A stretch of DNA of 32,723 nt from a virus. This document shows, in pieces, positions 1 to 7,212 of this stretch (within the stretch, counting starts at the first letter, position 1; every line of letters begins with the position of its first letter). The DNA lies in the IMG/VR virus record IMGVR_UViG_3300005532_000246, positions 1-32,723 of that record; one strand, given 5' to 3'. The notes under the pieces were generated by a model that saw only the letters and a program-made list of their open reading frames with translations, made no database searches and was not told the DNA's origin. Position numbers and translations under genes: made by a program.

Positions 1-387
1 TCAGACGAGGCCGCCGAGTTCGACCAGCACGGTCGCAACCCGGTCGACCAGCCCCTCGCGCTCGTGGGTGACGCGGTCCCAGTAGAGCGCCCACGCGGGC
101 TTCGCAACCATGTCCTCGGCCGACGTGATCGCGAAGCGCAGGTCGCGCTCGTGTAGGTGGACGAGCTCGTGCACGATCGTCTCGTTCGCCATCCGCTGAT
201 CCCACTTTGGGTAGCCGCGCAGGTCGAGACGGACGGTGGCGACGTCGTAGGTGTCGCCCTCGAGGATGACTTCGGCGTAGGAGCCGGGCGGTGAGGGCCG
301 TTGCCAGTCGACGGTGATCCGCCAGTGGTCGAGTTTTAGCCGGCTCTGCCACACCCGGACGATCTGTTCGATTTTTGCTTTGGTCAC
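1..387 (-). CDS. SprT-like zinc metalloprotease
   Basis: Protein of 128 residues with a clear HELVH zinc-protease motif at residues 73-77 and acidic residues in the later helix (E109/E111) that could give the third ligand. A small protein with this motif and a basic N-terminal region resembles the SprT/Spartan-like peptidases common in phages, which in cells cut DNA-crosslinked proteins; the substrate here is unknown. The start is GTG at 387 and the stop lies exactly at the window edge, so the gene is complete. It is the last visible gene of the leftward operon, 24 bases after the preceding gene. The peptidase fold is a confident call, the SprT assignment less so. Confidence 0.7.
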   Translation of the reverse strand: MTKAKIEQIVRVWQSRLKLDHWRITVDWQRPSPPGSYAEVILEGDTYDVATVRLDLRGYPKWDQRMANETIVHELVHLHERDLRFAITSAEDMVAKPAWALYWDRVTHEREGLVDRVATVLVELGGLV

Positions 388-411
388 GGCCGAACTCCAA
401 GCGCGGTGCGA

Positions 412-723
412 TCACGCACGTCGAAGCTCCGTCACGTTGTCGGGCGGGTCGACGCAGACGAACTCGCGGCGCAGCGTTTCTTCGCTGACGACCTTCGTGT
501 AGCTCTGCCCTCCGAGGTTGATGTAGCCGTTCCTGAGCGCCTTTACGGGCAAGACAGTCCCAGACGTGACGTCCATCCACTCCTGACCAACATGGACTTC
601 CTCGGGTTGCTCAGGAGCGCTTCCCCGCACGAGGTCGGCGTCAGTCAGAGCGCACGCGAACAGAGACTCGCCCCTCACGCCGCGCGGCGCGCGGGACACC
701 CTCGATGCCGAATCCGCGAACAC
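412..723 (-). CDS. hypothetical protein
   Basis: Protein of 103 residues, not recognised. The N-terminal part is basic (RVSRAPRGVRG) and the C-terminal half has alternating hydrophobic residues that suggest a small beta-rich fold (VHVGQEWMDV, NGYINLGGQSYTKVVSEE). The GTG start at 723 lies one base after the upstream stop, with GAGGA as ribosome site, which suggests translational coupling. No cysteines form a zinc pattern and no membrane segment is seen. The N-terminal 20-30 residues are the least certain part. Confidence 0.55.
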   Translation of the reverse strand: MFADSASRVSRAPRGVRGESLFACALTDADLVRGSAPEQPEEVHVGQEWMDVTSGTVLPVKALRNGYINLGGQSYTKVVSEETLRREFVCVDPPDNVTELRRA

Positions 724-724
724 G

Positions 725-982
725 CTAGTCCTCGTCGTTCTCGTCGGGGTTGTCCTGCGTGTACGCCTTGAACGCTTCGTGCGCCGCTTCCAAGTAACGA
801 CGCGACTTCGCGACCTGCTCGTCGAAAGCGTCGAGCGACGAGGGGCCGCGGAGATCCCGCGTCTCGAAGCCGATGCTCGGGAGCGCGTCGTTCGCCCACA
901 CGGTCAGCGTCTCCGAAAGCGCGTAGGTGTCCATCTGCAGCGACTCCGCGATCACGCGCGGGTCGATTTGAGTGCCTTCCAC
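725..982 (-). CDS. hypothetical protein
   Basis: Small acidic protein of 85 residues, not recognised. It is predicted mostly helical (RVIAESLQMDTYALSETLTV, then SSLDAFDEQVAKSRRYLEAA) and ends in a strongly acidic tail (DNPDENDED). The start is placed at GTG 982 because a strong AGGAGG lies 5 bases upstream; a longer frame from GTG 1012 would lack a ribosome site. The segment around residues 12-40 has the spacing of a possible helix-turn-helix, but this is weak. Confidence 0.6.
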   Translation of the reverse strand: MEGTQIDPRVIAESLQMDTYALSETLTVWANDALPSIGFETRDLRGPSSLDAFDEQVAKSRRYLEAAHEAFKAYTQDNPDENDED

Positions 983-1034
983 GGGCTCCTCCTTCTGTTG
1001 TCGATACGGCACTGGAACAGCGATTTCGATTCGC

Positions 1035-1226
1035 TCATGGCCGCGGCCCCGGCACGCCCAGGCCGAGAAGCTCCGGCTTCTTCACCAGCGCGTACCCGTC
1101 CGGCACCGCCTTGCGCGGGTCCTCAAGGATCGCCGCCAACGCCGCAGCGACAGCGCCGGCGGTCTGTCCCTCGTACGACTCGGCCACGTGGCGGGCGTCC
1201 TGCAGAAGACGGGCACGGTCGATCAT
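1035..1226 (-). CDS. hypothetical small protein
   Basis: Protein of 63 residues, not recognised. The N-terminal two thirds are an alanine-rich helix (AGAVAAALAAILEDP) and the tail is proline/glycine-rich. The ATG at 1226 overlaps the stop of the preceding gene in an ATGA junction, so the two are translationally coupled. Gene status rests on this overlap, codon bias and position in the operon. Confidence 0.55.
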   Translation of the reverse strand: MIDRARLLQDARHVAESYEGQTAGAVAAALAAILEDPRKAVPDGYALVKKPELLGLGVPGPRP

Positions 1227-1408
1227 GACGGGTCGTCCTCGTTCGGAAGATCAGTGTCGATCTCCATGTCAATAAACTCGCCGCCGTCACCGTGGAGAAC
1301 GAGCACGTCCGGAGTCGCGTCGTCTGTCACGCAGACGCAAATCGTTACGCGCGCTCCATGCTTGTCGCGAAGCAACTCCGTAAACCCGGTCCAATAGGTC
1401 TCCGTCAC
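1223..1408 (-). CDS. hypothetical small acidic protein
   Basis: Protein of 61 residues, not recognised. It appears to be a small alpha/beta protein: an N-terminal helix (TGFTELLRDKHGA), a strand RVTICVCV, a second strand DVLVLHGDGG, then an acidic tail (DMEIDTDLPNEDDPS). The GTG start at 1408 overlaps the preceding stop in a GTGA junction and its own stop overlaps the next start. These tight couplings are typical of phage early operons. Confidence 0.55.
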   Translation of the reverse strand: MTETYWTGFTELLRDKHGARVTICVCVTDDATPDVLVLHGDGGEFIDMEIDTDLPNEDDPS

Positions 1409-1545
1409 GACGGCTCCTCCTTGATCTCGACGACGATGCCTTTGCCGCCGAGCCAGCGAAGTTCGTCCTCAAAGTCTTCGCGGATCGCCTGCAGGTCTTC
1501 GTCGTCGTGGTAGCTGTCGAAGTCCGCCCAGGCCGTGACTGTCAT
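1405..1545 (-). CDS. hypothetical small acidic protein
   Basis: Protein of 46 residues, not recognised. It is strongly acidic (SYHDDEDLQAIREDFEDELRWL) with a C-terminal strand (KGIVVEIKEE). The ATG at 1545 follows the upstream stop by two bases, and a GAGG-containing sequence lies close upstream. Its stop overlaps the next GTG start by four bases. Such acidic phage micro-proteins are often inhibitors of host proteins, but nothing here shows this directly. Confidence 0.5.
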   Translation of the reverse strand: MTVTAWADFDSYHDDEDLQAIREDFEDELRWLGGKGIVVEIKEEPS

Positions 1546-1547
1546 CC

Positions 1548-1871
1548 TCACGACGGATCCCGCAGGCCGAGTTCCTCCCACCAGCGGTCGGGCGCGTTCT
1601 CGCCGATCGCCGACGGGTCGAGCCGCGCCACCATCCACGGGCTCTCGAAGACGAGGCTGCCGAGCCGGTTGCCGTGGATCTTGATCATCCCCCACGGTGT
1701 GACCTCGGGGTTCGCGCGGTCCTCGACGTTCTCGTAGATCGGGATGACGGCAGTGATGGCGGCGCACGGATCCATCACCGTCTGGCAGTGGTCGCGCACC
1801 CAGCGCGCCACCTGCAGGACGGCCTCCGTCATCGCCTCGCCCGAGGCTGGGACGTGCTGCTTGTCTTCCAC
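1548..1871 (-). CDS. hypothetical protein
   Basis: Protein of 107 residues, not recognised. It begins MEDKQHVPASGEAMTEAVLQ and has an amphipathic N-terminal helix, a probable strand-rich middle (ITAVIPIYENV, PWGMIKIHG) and a Trp-rich end (DRWWEELGL). The GTG start at 1871 is supported by a purine-rich AAAGGGGAAAGG just upstream. That site belongs to the start-associated motif that recurs on this strand. The gene directly follows the DnaB-like helicase gene; no function can be given. Confidence 0.6.
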   Translation of the reverse strand: MEDKQHVPASGEAMTEAVLQVARWVRDHCQTVMDPCAAITAVIPIYENVEDRANPEVTPWGMIKIHGNRLGSLVFESPWMVARLDPSAIGENAPDRWWEELGLRDPS

Positions 1872-1876
1872 GCTGG

Positions 1877-1905
1877 CCTTTCCCCTTTCGGTTTCAGTGA
1901 AGTCG
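1877..1905 (-). promoter_or_regulatory. start-associated motif, copy C
   Basis: On the minus strand this reads GACTTCACT, a short spacer, ACCGAAAGGGG, then the GTG at 1871. It fills nearly the whole gap between the DnaB-like stop and the next start. It is one of seven related copies, all on the minus strand; here the Shine-Dalgarno part is degenerate. Confidence 0.6.
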
Positions 1906-3198
1906 TTACGGGCCGGTCTGCCAGTTGAAGCGCACCTGCGACCCGTGGAACCACAGGTTTTGGAAGCCGATCGGGCCGAATCGGTTCTTGGCGACGATCA
2001 ACTCGGCCTCCGAGCCGGGGTTGTGGTTCTTGTCGCGCTTCCGCCACACGAACCAGATCACCGCCGCTTCCGCTTCGATCATCGCGGAGCCGCGCAGCGA
2101 CGCCATCGTCGGGCGCGGGAACGGGTTGCGGATGTCGCCGGCGCGCGACAGCTGCGACAGCAGCAGCACCGGGATCTCGAACTCGCGCGCGATGTTCGTG
2201 ATCCGCCGTACGCCGTCCTCGAGCTCCTGCCGCTCATACTTCTTGTCGCGCACCCGGATCCGGTGCAGGTGGTCGACGATCAACATGTCGTAGCGCCCGC
2301 GCCGCTGGTTGGCGCGCAGCGACACCGGGTCGACCGCCTCGTCGTCGATCACCTCGAAGTTCCACGAGCCGACGGCGCTGAGCGCGTCCTCCAGCGCGGG
2401 CCGGTACTGGTCGAGGACGCGGCCGGTGCGGACCTCCGTGTACGGGATGCCGAAGGTGGAGATCAGCCGCTCGGTCAGGTCGCGGCGCGACATCTCGATC
2501 GACGCGAACCCGACCCTGGCGCCGCCCTCGCAGGCCGAGCGGAGGAACTGCAGCGCCAGCGCCGTCTTCCCGTCCCCCTGGTAGCCGCCGAGCACGTACA
2601 GCCGTGACGGCATCAGCGGCGACAAGAACTGGAACGGCGGGCTGACACCGACCATGTCCTCGTCGATCGGGTTGGCGAGCTTCTCGCGGAACTCGGCCAC
2701 CAGCTGCTCGGCGGTGAAGACGCTGTCGCTCTTGCGCTCGAGCAGGCTTTGCAGTTCGGACATCCGGCCGTCCGCCTCTTTGATCAGGTCCTCGATCGGC
2801 CCGGGCCGGTCGAAGCCGAGACGGCAGATCTCCTGGCCGGTGCGGATCAGCCCGCGCGCCAGCCAGTTCTCGCGCACCACCTTCGCCCAGTGGCGTGCGT
2901 TGGAGGCGGCCGGGACGATCATCGCGAGCTCCCGGACCCGCTCCGGTCCGCCGACATCGTTGAGGTCGCCCCGCTTGCGCAACTCGTCGGTGACGGTGAT
3001 CGCGTCAACCGACTCGCCGCGCGCGTACACGGAGACGATCGCCTGGAAGATCGCGCCGTGCGACGAGCGGTAGAACTCGCGTCCCCCGAGCAGGTCGCTG
3101 CACGCCTCGACGGCGGCCGGCGAGATCATCATCGCCCCCAACACCGACTCTTCCGCCTCAAGGCTGTGCGGGGCAAGCTGGGCAAGATCAGGCGGCAA
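1906..3198 (-). CDS. replicative DNA helicase, DnaB-like
   Basis: Protein of 430 residues matching the DnaB plan. The N-terminal helical domain starts with PHSLEAEESVLGAM (residues 10-23), the usual opening of DnaB proteins. A linker follows, then a RecA-like ATPase domain with Walker A GGYQGDGKT (204-212), Walker B MLIVDH (305-310), the sensor-like VLLLSQLSR (344-352) and the SLRGSAMIEAEA region (368-378), equivalent to the conserved Arg-finger segment. It should form the ring helicase that unwinds DNA at the phage fork. The TTG start at 3198 overlaps the upstream HTH gene by 11 bases; the DnaB signature near residue 10 supports it. No helicase loader or primase is recognised nearby. Confidence 0.93.
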   Translation of the reverse strand: MPPDLAQLAPHSLEAEESVLGAMMISPAAVEACSDLLGGREFYRSSHGAIFQAIVSVYARGESVDAITVTDELRKRGDLNDVGGPERVRELAMIVPAASNARHWAKVVRENWLARGLIRTGQEICRLGFDRPGPIEDLIKEADGRMSELQSLLERKSDSVFTAEQLVAEFREKLANPIDEDMVGVSPPFQFLSPLMPSRLYVLGGYQGDGKTALALQFLRSACEGGARVGFASIEMSRRDLTERLISTFGIPYTEVRTGRVLDQYRPALEDALSAVGSWNFEVIDDEAVDPVSLRANQRRGRYDMLIVDHLHRIRVRDKKYERQELEDGVRRITNIAREFEIPVLLLSQLSRAGDIRNPFPRPTMASLRGSAMIEAEAAVIWFVWRKRDKNHNPGSEAELIVAKNRFGPIGFQNLWFHGSQVRFNWQTGP

Positions 3199-3676
3199 GC
3201 TGCTGCTTCTGACGCCGACGACGATCCAACACCAGATCCCTCGTCACGCCGAGCACGGCCGCCGCCTGGCGGCCGGTCAAGTCTTCGAGGCCGTTGAGCG
3301 GGTCGGCGGCCTCGCAGGTCGGCGAGATCACGTCAAGGGTTGAGAAGTCGTAGTTCTCGTAGATCTCGCGCAGTTCTGGGTCGCAGTGCCAGAGCAGCGG
3401 GTCGATGAAGGTGACGATCCGGTCGGCGTTGTCGAAGCTGAGCCAGTTCTTGTTCTTGCGGCCCCTGAGGATGTCGGTGATCGTGTCCTCGTGCAGCCCG
3501 ACGAACTCCGCGAGCCGCGCGAGCGAGCCCAGCTCGCGCGCCGACGGAATGTTGTTGTGCTCGTCCATCCACCAGTTGGCGGCCACCCAGTTGCGGATCA
3601 CCCTGGCGATCGGTTCGCGCGGCACCAGTCCGCGCTGCATCGCGCTAGCCCTGTTGAGCGTCTCTCCCCTTTGCAA
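3188..3676 (-). CDS. DNA-binding protein with two HTH segments
   Basis: Protein of 162 residues. The segment SARELGSLARLAEFVGLHED followed by ITDILRGR looks like a Cro/C1-type helix-turn-helix. The C-terminal LTGRQAAAVLGVTRDLVLDRR is a second HTH-like segment of the type that reads short DNA sites. It lies directly upstream of the DnaB-like gene and could be an origin-binding or operon-regulating protein; this is inference. The TTG start at 3676 is chosen because GAGGAGG lies nine bases upstream within a start-associated motif. An ATG at 3640 is possible but has no ribosome site. It overlaps the end of the Hjc-like gene by 32 bases. Confidence 0.7.
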   Translation of the reverse strand: MQRGETLNRASAMQRGLVPREPIARVIRNWVAANWWMDEHNNIPSARELGSLARLAEFVGLHEDTITDILRGRKNKNWLSFDNADRIVTFIDPLLWHCDPELREIYENYDFSTLDVISPTCEAADPLNGLEDLTGRQAAAVLGVTRDLVLDRRRRQKQQLAA

Positions 3677-4022
3677 CGTTCTGGTCCTCCTCGGTTGGTG
3701 AAGTCACGAGTCCGGCCGCACGGCAGAGCTCGACGAGCCACATCAGGTCGACGGTCGCGTAGATGCGCCGCGACCCCTTCGGACGCTGGGCGATCACCCA
3801 GGGCCGTCCGTTCGCGTTCTTAACCGCCTGATCAACCCACGCCTGGCGCAGTTGCAGCGTCGCGTGGGCCTTGCACTCAATCGACACCGGCAGCAGGCCG
3901 CCCTCAACGCGGACGCAGTCATCGAAGCCGCCGCGCTCTCCGTTCGTGCGGCGGCGCCCGCCGAAGAGACGGCCGACGGCAAGCTCAAACGCCTTGCCGC
4001 GCGCACGGTCACGGGCGGCCAT
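3645..4022 (-). CDS. PD-(D/E)XK nuclease, Hjc/RecU-like resolvase
   Basis: Protein of 125 residues with the active-site spacing of small archaeal-type Holliday-junction resolvases and related PD-(D/E)XK nucleases. E13 lies in the first helix (KAFELAVGRLF), D34/D35 in GGFDDC, E49 and K51 in IECK, and Q57 follows in a later helix. Such enzymes cut branched DNA made during replication and recombination, metal-dependently. The ATG at 4022 overlaps the end of the methyltransferase gene by 14 bases. It could also be a general VRR-NUC-like endonuclease; the nuclease fold is more certain than the exact substrate. Confidence 0.72.
   Translation of the reverse strand: MAARDRARGKAFELAVGRLFGGRRRTNGERGGFDDCVRVEGGLLPVSIECKAHATLQLRQAWVDQAVKNANGRPWVIAQRPKGSRRIYATVDLMWLVELCRAAGLVTSPTEEDQNVAKGRDAQQG
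3686..3706 (-). promoter_or_regulatory. start-associated motif, copy B
   Basis: On the minus strand GTGACTTCACCAACCGAGGAGG precisely supplies the ribosome site of the TTG start at 3676. It lies entirely inside the coding sequence of the Hjc-like nuclease, where it encodes VTSPTEE. The motif is therefore kept even where it must also code for protein. Confidence 0.65.
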
Positions 4023-4932
4023 TGAGTCCCGCGAGTAGCGACTGCTGCCCCTCCGCGGCGGCGAGGTTGCGGCACGCGGTCTCGAAGTACGACGGCTTAA
4101 GCTCGATCCCGACGAACCGCCGGTTGTTGCGGAGCGCGCCCACGCCCTCCGATCCAATGCCGGCGAACGGCGAGAACACCAGATCGCCAGGGTTGCTCCA
4201 CAGCTTGACGGCCCGCTCGATCACCCCCAGTTGCAACGGCGCGATGTGCCGCTCGTCCTGGTTGTCGCGAGCAACGGCGGCGTTCAGAACGTCGGTTTCA
4301 CGGATCCCGCCCGGGTAGTGCTGAGACGCCCGGTACCAGACCGGGGCCGCCCATTCGATCCACTCCTCGGCGGTGATCCAACCGTCCGGGTTGCCGTACC
4401 TGTCGCTGACGCCCGCGCGGATCGGCTCAGCGTTCTCCCCCGGCTTCCGGAACTGCAACAAGTAGTCGGCGAGTGCCATGTGCATCTTCGCCGAATCTGT
4501 CGCGAGCGTCTTGAACAGCAGACCATGATCCTTCGTGCGGATCGCCTTCAGCTGCGGGTCTTTGTCGATCGTGACCTCGCCGTAGTAGATGAAGCCCGCC
4601 TGCTCCATCGCGGCGATCACGGCCCCGCGGAAGTCACGGAGGCCGGTGTAGCCGTCGAGGAACTTCACCCGAAGCGTCTGGGTGAGGTGGACGCAACAAG
4701 AGCGACCAGGCTTCAACACGCGCAGCAACTCGGGGATCAGGAACGAGAAGTGTTCAACGAGTTCGTCAACGGTGCGCGAGTTGCCCATGTCGCGCTCCGA
4801 GTCGCTGTAGACGTACATGCCGGGGAACGGCGGCGAGAACACCGCAAGACCCACCGACTCGTCTCCGATCTCGCGAGCGCGCTCGACGCAGTCGCCGAGC
4901 AGCATCGTCCACCGGTCGCCGCTTCTAGTCAC
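4009..4932 (-). CDS. DNA methyltransferase, beta class (N4-C or N6-A)
   Basis: Protein of 307 residues. Motif IV SPPF is at residues 33-36 and motif I FSPFAGIG at 253-260, followed by GIELKPSYFETA. The catalytic motif preceding the AdoMet-binding motif marks the beta class of amino-methyltransferases, and SPPF/SPPY is typical of N4-cytosine and some N6-adenine enzymes. The roughly 200-residue middle contains the target-recognition region. It would methylate phage DNA, for protection from restriction or for regulation. It starts with GTG at 4932, overlapping the helicase stop in a GTGA junction. No cognate restriction enzyme is evident; the adjacent small nuclease looks like a resolvase. Confidence 0.88.
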   Translation of the reverse strand: MTRSGDRWTMLLGDCVERAREIGDESVGLAVFSPPFPGMYVYSDSERDMGNSRTVDELVEHFSFLIPELLRVLKPGRSCCVHLTQTLRVKFLDGYTGLRDFRGAVIAAMEQAGFIYYGEVTIDKDPQLKAIRTKDHGLLFKTLATDSAKMHMALADYLLQFRKPGENAEPIRAGVSDRYGNPDGWITAEEWIEWAAPVWYRASQHYPGGIRETDVLNAAVARDNQDERHIAPLQLGVIERAVKLWSNPGDLVFSPFAGIGSEGVGALRNNRRFVGIELKPSYFETACRNLAAAEGQQSLLAGLNGRP

Positions 4933-6215
4933 GCCGCGACCGCCACCAGGTTCTCAAACATCTGCTCGGCCTGTCGTTGCTTACGCTGCACGTTGTCGAG
5001 GACGGCCTGCTCGCGGTTCGATGCGATGATCGTCACCTCCACTGGATGCGTTTGTCCGTACCGCCAGCAACGGCGGACGGCCTGGTAGTAGGACTCGTAC
5101 GAGTCGGACAGGCCGACGAACACCTGCCGGTGGCAGTGCTGCCAGTTCAGTCCCCATCCGCCGATCGACGGTTTCGTGATCAGCACGCGGACATTCCCGT
5201 TCGTGAACGCGAGCAGCCGGGTTTCCTTCTCGTCCGGGGTGTGCGCCCCGCGGACATCGACGGCGTCCGGGATCGCGGCGGCCAACGAGGTCGACTCCTC
5301 GTTCAAATCGCACCAGACGACGCAGGCTTCGTCGTGGCTGTTCACGATGTCTGCGGCGGCCCGCACGCGTTCGGCGATCGACTCGCGTCGCGCTTGCCGA
5401 CGCTCGCTGAGCGTCGACACCGGCACCGCGAACAGCCGATCCTCCGACACCGCGTCCGCGTCGACCGTCACAACAGACGTGTTGAGTGGCGGAAGCTCAA
5501 AGCCAGAAGCGTCGTAGCCAAGATCGGCGGGAGAGCGCAGAGCCACCGCCCACGACCGGATCCACCGCCAAAACTGGCTCTGCGCGTGGCCTTTCAGGCG
5601 CCAATGGGCGGCGCTGATCCCGTCGTTGATGAAGAACTCCGCGAGCATCTGCCTGCGGGTCAGCACATCCAGAAACTCGGAGTGGCCGCCAAGTTCCTCG
5701 TAGTCGTTCGGAGACGGCGTCGCGGTCGCGCACAAGCGAAATGGCACCTGCCGCGCCCACCGCGTCAGCCGCTCCCGCGTCTTGCCGTCGAAGCTCTTGA
5801 GGATCGACGACTCGTCGAGTACCACGCCCCGCCACGACAGGTCGGCGAAGCGGTCGAGCCGCTCGTAGTTCGTCACGACTATCGCCGCCGACGGGTCGAT
5901 GCCCCGGGGTTCTCGTGCCTGGACGGCCGGGACGCCGAACTTGTGTGCCTCCCGCACCGTCTGCGCCGCCACCGCTAGGGGAGCGAGCACCAGGACCTTG
6001 CCGCCGGTGTGCCCGGCTACCTGGCGCGCCCACTCCAGCTGCATCGGTGTCTTCCCGAGCCCGCACTCGGCGAAGATCGCCGCGCGGCCCTTACGGGTGG
6101 AGAACTGGACGATCTCGCGCTGGAAGTCGTACAGCATGTCCGACGGCTCGCACTCGAAGCCGGCCTCGCCGTGGGTTGCGCGCTTGCGCGCCAGGAACTC
6201 CGCGTACGTCGTCAC
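4929..6215 (-). CDS. SNF2-like superfamily 2 helicase
   Basis: Protein of 428 residues with both SF2 lobes. Seen motifs are DFQREIV near residue 30 (Q-like), Walker A GLGKT (52-56), DES box VVLDES (131-136), motif III CATATP (162-167), NGNVRVLITKPSIGGWGLNWQ (motif V region) and motif VI QAVRRCWRYGQ (378-388). The arrangement matches the compact SNF2/Rad54-like translocases of phages, which remodel DNA or protein-DNA complexes using ATP. The GTG start at 6215 overlaps the HNH gene stop by four bases. The frame stays open far upstream, but that part covers the HNH gene. The role is probably in recombination or replication restart. Confidence 0.9.
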   Translation of the reverse strand: MTTYAEFLARKRATHGEAGFECEPSDMLYDFQREIVQFSTRKGRAAIFAECGLGKTPMQLEWARQVAGHTGGKVLVLAPLAVAAQTVREAHKFGVPAVQAREPRGIDPSAAIVVTNYERLDRFADLSWRGVVLDESSILKSFDGKTRERLTRWARQVPFRLCATATPSPNDYEELGGHSEFLDVLTRRQMLAEFFINDGISAAHWRLKGHAQSQFWRWIRSWAVALRSPADLGYDASGFELPPLNTSVVTVDADAVSEDRLFAVPVSTLSERRQARRESIAERVRAAADIVNSHDEACVVWCDLNEESTSLAAAIPDAVDVRGAHTPDEKETRLLAFTNGNVRVLITKPSIGGWGLNWQHCHRQVFVGLSDSYESYYQAVRRCWRYGQTHPVEVTIIASNREQAVLDNVQRKQRQAEQMFENLVAVAA

Positions 6216-6868
6216 TCGCCGCGCTCCTCGAGTCGCGCCCCCTGAAGGATGAGCGCGTACGCGTACGTGTTGAGCGCCCACTGCCAGTGCGGTCTCTCGG
6301 TGAACTTCGGGTCGAGCGCGAGCGCCGCCGCCTCGCGAAGCTCCTCGTGCGTCTCGGCGTCGTCGATCGGGATCCGGTACGCCGACACCTTCGACTGCGG
6401 CGAGGTCTTCTTCTTCGGATGGTTGACCCGCCGCTGACAAGTCGGGCACTTCTCGCCAGGCTTCGGACGCCCGGCAACAGTGTCGTGCTCGTTCCCATCC
6501 GCGCAGAGGACAGCGAACGGGTCGTGCGCGAAGACGAGGTCGACGATCTCGACGGTGCCGTTCCACAGCAGCCGGTCACCGCGAACGACGATCGCCGCCT
6601 TGTGGCCTCCGACGCCGCCGGTGACTTCGCGGTGATGCTCGCGACAAAGCCCGACACGGTTCGGAACGAGCGTCCCGTCCGGTAGCTCAACCCACCAGCT
6701 GCGCGTCTGGTTGGAGCGCCGCCAGACGTGGTGGCCACCGCCGTCCTCGCGCAACTGGTCGCAGCCGTGAACCATGCAGTTCGGCCCCAGTTCGTAGGCT
6801 GGCAGGTCGCCGCGGTCCTTCACCTCGGTCAGCGGCGTGCCGTCAGGCGTGGTCGGGACGAGCGTCAT
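6212..6868 (-). CDS. HNH-type zinc protein, putative endonuclease
   Basis: Protein of 218 residues. The N-terminal half has C31 and C36 (CMVHGC), a His pair (GGHHVWRR, 46-47), N70 and then CREHH (C75, H78, H79), the order expected for a zinc-stabilised HNH beta-beta-alpha fold. A second CPTC pair lies further on in EKCPTCQRR. The C-terminal 70 residues are helical (ETHEELREAAALAL). It might be a nicking or structure-specific nuclease of the replication module, or a homing-type enzyme. The operon position with 4-base overlaps on both sides argues for a resident phage function. The start is ATG 6868, in an ATGA junction with the HAD gene. Confidence 0.68.
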   Translation of the reverse strand: MTLVPTTPDGTPLTEVKDRGDLPAYELGPNCMVHGCDQLREDGGGHHVWRRSNQTRSWWVELPDGTLVPNRVGLCREHHREVTGGVGGHKAAIVVRGDRLLWNGTVEIVDLVFAHDPFAVLCADGNEHDTVAGRPKPGEKCPTCQRRVNHPKKKTSPQSKVSAYRIPIDDAETHEELREAAALALDPKFTERPHWQWALNTYAYALILQGARLEERGE

Positions 6869-7212
6869 CGCCGCGTCATCTCCTTCAGCGTCAGCACGAG
6901 GTCTGTCCAGTCGCCCTCGAAGCGCAGCGCCCGGTCGTCGAGGTAGACCATCGCGAGCGGTTTGCCTTCGTCGCACCACACCGACAGACGCCCTTTCTGC
7001 AGGTCGTTGCCGAAGCCGCCGTCGTAAAGCTTGTTGAAGATCTCGCGCTCGCCCGCGGCGAAGTTGGCTCGGCAGGAGTGCACGATCACGTCGCGTCCGC
7101 TGCGGAGCAGCGCGCGGAGCGCGTTCTGCGCGCCGGGCAGCCACTCTCCCGGCGTCCCGTACTTCTTGCAGCCGACGAGCGTGTCGTCCCAGTCGATGGC
7201 GATCGTCGGCAT
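6865..7212 (-). CDS. HAD-superfamily phosphatase
   Basis: Protein of 115 residues with the four HAD motifs: DWDDT (D7, D9) as nucleophile and acid/base, HS46C as motif II, K84 in DEGKP as motif III, and LDDR (D92-D93) as motif IV. The short length and lack of a large cap domain suggest a compact phosphatase acting on a nucleotide or on a DNA/RNA end. A role in nucleotide metabolism or DNA-end processing is inferred from the operon. The ATG at 7212 shares a base with the preceding stop (TAATG), so the frame upstream of it is not used. Confidence 0.82.
   Translation of the reverse strand: MPTIAIDWDDTLVGCKKYGTPGEWLPGAQNALRALLRSGRDVIVHSCRANFAAGEREIFNKLYDGGFGNDLQKGRLSVWCDEGKPLAMVYLDDRALRFEGDWTDLVLTLKEMTRR

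Noticed and set aside
1744-2607. 287-codon plus-strand frame opposite the DnaB-like gene
   Set aside because: It is antisense to a clear helicase with all motifs and is rich in Arg/Val/Leu/Asp typical of antisense frames in GC-rich DNA.
3645-6215. A restriction-modification or DISARM-type defence system from the helicase, methyltransferase and nuclease
   Set aside because: The nuclease resembles a small Holliday-junction resolvase, the helicase is of the compact phage type, and other DISARM components (DUF1998 or PLD proteins) are missing.
4929-6566. Longer version of the helicase frame upstream of 6215
   Set aside because: The extra 117 codons cover the HNH gene out of frame. The GTG at 6215 with a 4-base overlap matches neighbouring gene junctions.
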